Positions 59,620 to 64,000 of a stretch of 64,000 bases of DNA are shown here, one piece after another. The notes under the pieces were generated by a model, which searched no databases, was not told the origin of the DNA, and worked only from the letters and a program-made list of their open reading frames with translations. Within the stretch, counting starts at the first letter, position 1. Each line of letters starts with the position of its first letter. The translations under genes were made by a program, and so were the position numbers. This stretch comes from Cellvibrionales bacterium (lineage in GTDB: Bacteria > Pseudomonadota > Gammaproteobacteria > Pseudomonadales > UBA7239), in NCBI GenBank assembly GCA_016713115.1, contig JADJPU010000001.1, positions 1,302,001-1,366,000 on the forward strand, written 5' to 3'.

Positions 59620-60078
59620 ATGAATTATTGGTTGATGAAATCCGAGCCGGAAACTTTCGGCATCGAACATTTAAAGCAGCGCCCAAAAAAAATTGAGCCA
59701 TGGGATGGCGTGCGCAACTATCAAGCGCGCAATATGATGCGCGACGACATGCAGGTGGGCGACAAAGCGTTTTTTTATCACTCCAATTGCGCGGAGCCTG
59801 GCATTGTCGGTATTGTGGAAATTGTGAAAGCCGGTTACCCCGATGTCACCGCGCTGGATCCTGAAAGTGATTACTACGACCCCAAAGCCACGCCGGAAAA
59901 TCCGCGCTGGTATCGCGTCGATGTGAAGTTTGAAAAACAATTTGCGCATACCGTTTCTCTTGCTACCCTCAAGCAGCACCCACAGCTAGATGGCATGGCC
60001 GTGCTGGCGCGCGGCAGTCGTTTGTCCATCACGCCGGTGACAAAAGCACAGTGGGATTTTATTGTGCAGTTGGTGTGA
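59620..60078 (+). CDS. EVE-domain protein
   Basis: A 152-residue single EVE (PUA-like) domain, with YWLMKSEPETFGIEHL at the N-terminus, WDGVRNYQARNMMRDDM, GDKAFFYHSNCAEPGIVGI and ENPRWYRVDVKF. EVE domains bind modified bases in DNA or RNA. In pseudomonads a similar gene lies near ygfA-zapA. It starts 13 bp after the secreted-protein gene. Confidence 0.92.
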   Translation: MNYWLMKSEPETFGIEHLKQRPKKIEPWDGVRNYQARNMMRDDMQVGDKAFFYHSNCAEPGIVGIVEIVKAGYPDVTALDPESDYYDPKATPENPRWYRVDVKFEKQFAHTVSLATLKQHPQLDGMAVLARGSRLSITPVTKAQWDFIVQLV

Positions 60079-60153
60079 TTTCGTTGCTGTATTGCTCCCA
60101 GCGAACGCTGTCCGTAGACTGCGTCTTCATTCTTTTTTCTGTTTCGTCGTGTC

Positions 60154-61296
60154 ATGCCCGCATCCATACCCGCTGACTCGGTTGGTCTCGTCAGCCCTCA
60201 ACAGATCGATTTTCCCGGCCCGATAGCTCTGCTGTCGGGGCGCACGCTGCCTAGCGTTCGGTTGATGTACGAAACCTATGGCACGCTGAACGCGGCGCGC
60301 AGCAATGCGGTGTTGATCTGCCACGCGCTGTCTGGCCATCATCACGCGGCGGGCTATCACAGTGCCGAAGACGACAAACCGGGCTGGTGGGATTACTACA
60401 TCGGCCCCGGTAAACCCATCGATACCAACCGCTTTTTCGTGGTGAGCCTGAACAACATCGGCGGCTGCAACGGCAGCACGGGTCCCACCTCCATCAACCC
60501 CGAGACGGGCAAAGCGTGGGGTGCAGATTTTCCGCGTCTGCGCGTGCGCGATTGGGTCGTCACGCAAAAAATGTTGATGGAAGCGTTGGGGATTGATGTG
60601 TGGGCGGCGGTGGTCGGCGGCAGTCTTGGCGGCATGCAGGCGATGCGCTGGTGCACGAAATACCCCGATCGTCTGCGCCACTGCGTGGTGATTGCTTCGG
60701 CGATGAAACTCACGGCACAAAATATTGCCTTCAATGAAATTGCGCGCCACGCGATTACTTCGGACCCTGATTTTCACGATGGCCACTATTTAGAGCACAA
60801 CACTGCGCCGCGTCGTGGTTTGGCGATTGCGCGCATGGTGGGGCATGTCACCTATTTGTCTGGCGATGCGATGGGGCAAAAGTTTGGCCGCGATTTGCGC
60901 AGTGGCACTTTTGATATCAGCAGTGATGACGGCGTGGAGTTTCAGGTCGGCAGTTATTTGCGCTACCAAGGCGAAAATTTTTCCGATCGCTTTGATGCCA
61001 ACACTTATTTGTTGATGACGCAGGCATTGGATTATTTTGATCTCGCGCGCGAGTTTGGCGAAGACCCTACGCAAGCGTTTGCTGATACCCAGTGCAAGTT
61101 TTTAGTGATTTCTTTTACGACGGATTGGCGTTTCCCGCCGGAGCGCTCGCGCGAGTTGGCGGACGCCTTAATTAATGCCAATAAAGCGGTGAGCTATGTC
61201 GAGATTGAATCGGAGTACGGCCATGATGCGTTCTTGATTCCGATTGAGCGCTACAAAAAAGTGTTTGCTGCTTACATGCAGAGCATTGAGGTGTGA
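60154..61296 (+). CDS. metX: Homoserine O-acyltransferase
   Basis: A 380-residue alpha/beta-hydrolase-fold enzyme activating homoserine in methionine synthesis. The nucleophile Ser is in GGSLGGMQAMRW; Asp is in SFTTDWRFPPERS and His in ESEYGHDAFLI. Residues NNIGGCNGSTGPTSINP form the substrate pocket. Whether it uses acetyl- or succinyl-CoA cannot be decided reliably here. It is directly followed by metW, as in most MetX-using proteobacteria. Confidence 0.95.
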   Translation: MPASIPADSVGLVSPQQIDFPGPIALLSGRTLPSVRLMYETYGTLNAARSNAVLICHALSGHHHAAGYHSAEDDKPGWWDYYIGPGKPIDTNRFFVVSLNNIGGCNGSTGPTSINPETGKAWGADFPRLRVRDWVVTQKMLMEALGIDVWAAVVGGSLGGMQAMRWCTKYPDRLRHCVVIASAMKLTAQNIAFNEIARHAITSDPDFHDGHYLEHNTAPRRGLAIARMVGHVTYLSGDAMGQKFGRDLRSGTFDISSDDGVEFQVGSYLRYQGENFSDRFDANTYLLMTQALDYFDLAREFGEDPTQAFADTQCKFLVISFTTDWRFPPERSRELADALINANKAVSYVEIESEYGHDAFLIPIERYKKVFAAYMQSIEV

Positions 61297-61297
61297 G

Positions 61298-61888
61298 ATG
61301 CGCATAGACCTCGATATTTTGCAGAGTTGGATTGCACCCTCGTCGCGTGTGTTGGATCTCGGCTGCGGTAGCGGTTCTTTGTTGTCGAAATTGGTGGTGG
61401 AGAAAAACATCACTGGTTACGGCATAGAGATTGATCAAGAAAAAATTACGCGCTGCATTGAAAAGCGCGTGAATGTCATTGAGCAAGATTTGGATGCCGG
61501 TTTGAAAAACTTTGCCGACGGCAGTTTTGATACCGTGGTGATGTCGCAAACGCTGCAAGCCGTGCGCTACCCGCATGTGGTGTTAGATGAAATGCTGCGC
61601 GTAGGGCGTGAGTGCATTGTGTCCTTCCCCAATTTTGGGCACTGGCGTTCGCGTTTTTATTTAGCTTTGCGCGGCCACATGCCGGTGTCGGAGTTCATGC
61701 CCTACACTTGGTACGACACGCCCAACATCCATTTTTGCACGGTGGATGACTTTGAAGATTTTTGTCGTGAGCGAAATATCCGCATTCTGAATCGTCGCTA
61801 TGTCACTGCCGGGCGCGATGACAATGCGCTGTCAGTGCGCTGGCCCAATATGTTGGCAGAAACGGCGGTTTACCGCTTGGCGCGTTGA
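61298..61888 (+). CDS. metW: Methionine biosynthesis protein MetW
   Basis: A 196-residue SAM-methyltransferase-like protein with SRVLDLGCGSGSLLSKL, YGIEIDQEKI and FDTVVMSQTLQAVRYP, followed by VSFPNFGHWRSRF. MetW is required with MetX for full homoserine acylation in several bacteria, though a methyl-transfer reaction is not established. The ATG at 61298 is one base after the metX stop. Confidence 0.94.
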   Translation: MRIDLDILQSWIAPSSRVLDLGCGSGSLLSKLVVEKNITGYGIEIDQEKITRCIEKRVNVIEQDLDAGLKNFADGSFDTVVMSQTLQAVRYPHVVLDEMLRVGRECIVSFPNFGHWRSRFYLALRGHMPVSEFMPYTWYDTPNIHFCTVDDFEDFCRERNIRILNRRYVTAGRDDNALSVRWPNMLAETAVYRLAR

Positions 61889-61905
61889 GCCACAGGTATC
61901 GCACA

Positions 61906-62502
61906 ATGCAAACCATGGTGCTGGCATCCAGCAATAAAAAAAAGCTGGCAGAGTTGCAAAGTCTTCTGAATGATTTGAGTTGGGAAGTGCTGCCGCAATC
62001 CGCGTTCAATATTCCCGATGCCGTGGAAGACGGCGCATCTTTTATTGAAAACGCCATCATCAAGGCGCGTCACGCGGCACAAATTTCTGGTCTGCCTGCG
62101 CTGGCGGATGATTCAGGCTTGGCTGTGGATGCACTGAGTGGAAACCCCGGTATTTATTCCGCGCGTTTTGCCGGCGAACACGGCAATGATGCCGCCAACA
62201 ATCAAAAATTGTTGGATGTGTTGCTAGAGGTGCCAGAAGAAAAACGCACAGCGCAATTTCACTGCGTGCTGGTGTTGATGCGCCACGCGCAAGATCCGGT
62301 GCCGGTGGTGTGTCACGGTGTGTGGCACGGGCGCATTTTGTTTGCGCCGCGCGGCGAAAACGGTTTTGGCTACGACCCGCTGTTTTGGGTGCCAACGCAC
62401 CAGCGCAGCTCGGCGGAATTGTCGGCGGCAGAAAAAAACCGCATCAGCCATCGCGGGCAGGCCATGCAAATGTTGCTGCACGCGCTGCGCTCTGCAATTT
62501 AA
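61906..62502 (+). CDS. rdgB: dITP/XTP pyrophosphatase (RdgB/HAM1)
   Basis: A 198-residue house-cleaning enzyme hydrolysing dITP, ITP and XTP. Motifs are VLASSNKKKLAELQ, FIENAIIKARHAA, ALADDSGLAVDAL and GFGYDPLFW, with SHRGQAM near the end. The ATG at 61906 gives a family-length N-terminus; an upstream in-frame TTG at 61885 overlaps metW. It is two bases from hemW. Confidence 0.95.
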   Translation: MQTMVLASSNKKKLAELQSLLNDLSWEVLPQSAFNIPDAVEDGASFIENAIIKARHAAQISGLPALADDSGLAVDALSGNPGIYSARFAGEHGNDAANNQKLLDVLLEVPEEKRTAQFHCVLVLMRHAQDPVPVVCHGVWHGRILFAPRGENGFGYDPLFWVPTHQRSSAELSAAEKNRISHRGQAMQMLLHALRSAI

Positions 62503-62504
62503 AA

Positions 62505-63659
62505 ATGCTGCTGCTTCCGCCGCTGTCTTTATATATCCACATTCCTTGGTGTGTGCGCAAATGTCCGTACTGTGATTTCAATTCGCACACAGAAGACGGA
62601 TTTCAAGAGGCGGCGTATGTGCAGCAGTTGTTGGCGGATTTGGAACATGACTTACCTTTTGTGCAAGGCAGAGCGCTGCGCAGTATTTTTTTTGGCGGAG
62701 GCACCCCGTCTATTTTTTCCGCACAGGCTATCGCCGCTATTTTGCAGGGTGTGCAACAGCGCATTCCTTTTGCTGAAGATATTGAAATCACGCTGGAAGC
62801 CAATCCCGGAACCGCTGAGGCGGAAAAGTTTGTCGGTTTTCGTACTGCAGGCGTGAATCGCTTATCCATTGGCGTGCAAAGTTTTTCTGAAAATCATTTG
62901 CGGGCCTTGGGGCGCATCCACAACGGCGCTGAAGCGGCGCGTGCAGTGGCGATGGCAAAAGCAGCGGGGTTTGCGCGCATCAATATTGATTTAATGCACG
63001 GCCTGCCCAAGCAAACGGTGGATGAAGCTTTGGCGGATTTGCAATGCGCAATAGATTTGGGTGTTACGCATATTTCTTGGTATCAACTCACCATCGAGCC
63101 GAACACCGTGTTTTATCGCCAACCGCCGCCGCTGCCAGTGGATGAAGTGTTGTGGGACATTCAGCAGGCGGGCTTGGCGCTGTTGCAAAATCACGGCTTT
63201 CAGCAATACGAAGTGTCGGCTTTTGCGCGCGAAGTGAATGATGAATTACACGCCTGTCGTCATAACCTCAATTACTGGCAGTTTGGCGATTACTTGGGCA
63301 TAGGCGCGGGTGCGCACGGAAAAATTACCCTGCCGGAAGAAAATAAAATTGTGCGCTATCACAAAACGCGCATCCCCAAACATTATTTACAACATCACGC
63401 CGCTGCATTGGCAGAACAGCAAACACTGTTGGAAAAAGATTTGCCGTTTGAATTTATGTTGAATGCGTTGCGTTTGCGTGAAGGTGTGCCGGCTGCGTTA
63501 TTTGCTGAGCGCACAGGCTTGCCTTTAGCGGCGATTGACGCGCAGTGGCAAAAACTGTGCGACCAAGGTTTGTTAGAAAAAAATGAAAACCGCTTGGTCG
63601 CAACAGAAAAAGGTTTTTTATTTTTGAACGATGTGCTGACGGCGTTTATGCCGGATTAG
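62505..63659 (+). CDS. hemW: HemW (radical SAM haem chaperone, HemN-like)
   Basis: A 384-residue radical SAM protein with the cluster motif CVRKCPYCDFNSH, whose CxxxCxxC cysteines are followed by Phe as in HemW. FFGGGTPSIF, LEANPGTAEAEKF and the SIGVQSFSENHLRALGR region also match. HemW lacks coproporphyrinogen oxidase activity and inserts haem into partners. The ATG at 62505 is preferred; an earlier in-frame start at 62310 lies inside rdgB. The end overlaps the convergent DUF3014 gene by 14 bases. Confidence 0.93.
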   Translation: MLLLPPLSLYIHIPWCVRKCPYCDFNSHTEDGFQEAAYVQQLLADLEHDLPFVQGRALRSIFFGGGTPSIFSAQAIAAILQGVQQRIPFAEDIEITLEANPGTAEAEKFVGFRTAGVNRLSIGVQSFSENHLRALGRIHNGAEAARAVAMAKAAGFARINIDLMHGLPKQTVDEALADLQCAIDLGVTHISWYQLTIEPNTVFYRQPPPLPVDEVLWDIQQAGLALLQNHGFQQYEVSAFAREVNDELHACRHNLNYWQFGDYLGIGAGAHGKITLPEENKIVRYHKTRIPKHYLQHHAAALAEQQTLLEKDLPFEFMLNALRLREGVPAALFAERTGLPLAAIDAQWQKLCDQGLLEKNENRLVATEKGFLFLNDVLTAFMPD

Positions 63660-64000
63660 CCGGTGCTTGCAGCAGGGCGGCGTGCAACTGGCGCAACCAC
63701 ACTTTCAAGCGCGACACATTTTCCCAACCGCTGCGCAGCAATTGTTTTTGCGCGGCAGGCAGTGCTTCCAGTTGCGGCTGTGCGTACACAAACAGGCCTT
63801 TGTCGTTCGGCACTAAAACCGGGGCTTGTGATAATTCTGGCGTGGCTTCCAGTTGTTGCAGGGCTTTGATCACCAGCGCGTGAAAATTGCCTTTTTCGCC
63901 GAGTTCGGCATAGGCCTTATTCAGCAGCGGATAGTAGCGGCGATACAGCTCGGCGCACTGTTGTGGATCCAGCGCGGTAATCAATTCCACATAGAGGTTG
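63646..64000 (-). CDS. DUF3014 protein, C-terminal part
   Basis: The gene runs off the right edge, so only the last 118 codons are visible. The segment LITALDPQQCAELYRRYYPLLNKAY in outline, the LEALPAAQKQLLRSGWENV region and RLKVWLRQLH match the DUF3014 domain of proteobacterial inner-membrane-anchored proteins of unknown function. The N-terminal anchor would lie beyond the window. Confidence 0.8.
   Translation of the reverse strand, partial: NLYVELITALDPQQCAELYRRYYPLLNKAYAELGEKGNFHALVIKALQQLEATPELSQAPVLVPNDKGLFVYAQPQLEALPAAQKQLLRSGWENVSRLKVWLRQLHAALLQAPANPA

Overview
The window reads as a continuous chromosomal segment of a gammaproteobacterium of the Pseudomonadales/Cellvibrionales kind. 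The basis is conserved gene order: zapA / TIGR02449 / ygfB-pepP-ubiH-ubiI; rapZ-ptsO; aroQ-accB-accC; tkt-epd; grpE-dnaK-dnaJ; glnE-ilvE-(insert)-waaF-waaC-waaG-waaP; lysM / def-fmt-rsmB; metX-metW-rdgB-hemW. Coding density is very high. Many starts overlap the previous stop in ATGA or GTGA, and no intergenic gap exceeds about 250 bases. I saw no rRNA, tRNA, CRISPR array, transposase or integrase.

Region 1 (1-5 kb) holds the start of an MFS/acyltransferase gene, a DUF488 gene and 5-formyltetrahydrofolate cyclo-ligase. The 3' end of the cyclo-ligase gene is duplicated about 870 bp downstream, on the far side of a HigB/HigA-like toxin-antitoxin pair. An unknown lipoprotein, diaA-dolP and zapA with its small coiled-coil partner follow. 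Region 2 (5-12 kb) carries pepP, two ubiquinone hydroxylases, dprA, and ptsO/rapZ. Region 3 (12-25.6 kb) carries a diguanylate cyclase, a second toxin-antitoxin pair (ParD/RelE type), a luciferase-like oxidoreductase, rep, a CoA Nudix hydrolase, a DEAD-box helicase with a repetitive basic tail, aroQ-accBC, transketolase and epd. Region 4 (25.6-35.7 kb) has the heat-shock genes with two good sigma-32 promoters, cytochrome c5, an orphan GspE/PilB ATPase, glnE and ilvE.

Region 5 (35.7-41.2 kb) is the main accessory block: a minus-strand operon of six exported proteins (COG3014-like lipoprotein, YcfL, LpoB, an unknown protein, a CsgG-like protein and a small Asp-rich repeat protein). It sits between ilvE and the LPS-core operon, which are normally adjacent. 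Its probable role is envelope or peptidoglycan-related, anchored by LpoB. Region 6 (41.4-53 kb) has LPS core genes, rRNA modification genes, a LysM protein, def-fmt-rsmB and an acyl-CoA dehydrogenase. Region 7 (53-64 kb) has a DnaT-like gene with three tandem domains next to a phage-lambda-P-like gene, a ketosteroid-dehydrogenase-like flavoprotein, a 982-residue secreted repeat protein, an EVE-domain protein, methionine biosynthesis genes, rdgB, hemW and a DUF3014 gene.

Three conserved genes are interrupted within about 12 kb. The unknown gene of the LpoB cluster has a one-base deletion in an A run, waaG has an in-frame TGA 19 codons before its natural end, and fmt has one extra C in a C run. 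These may be real decay, recoding or consensus errors; raw reads would decide.
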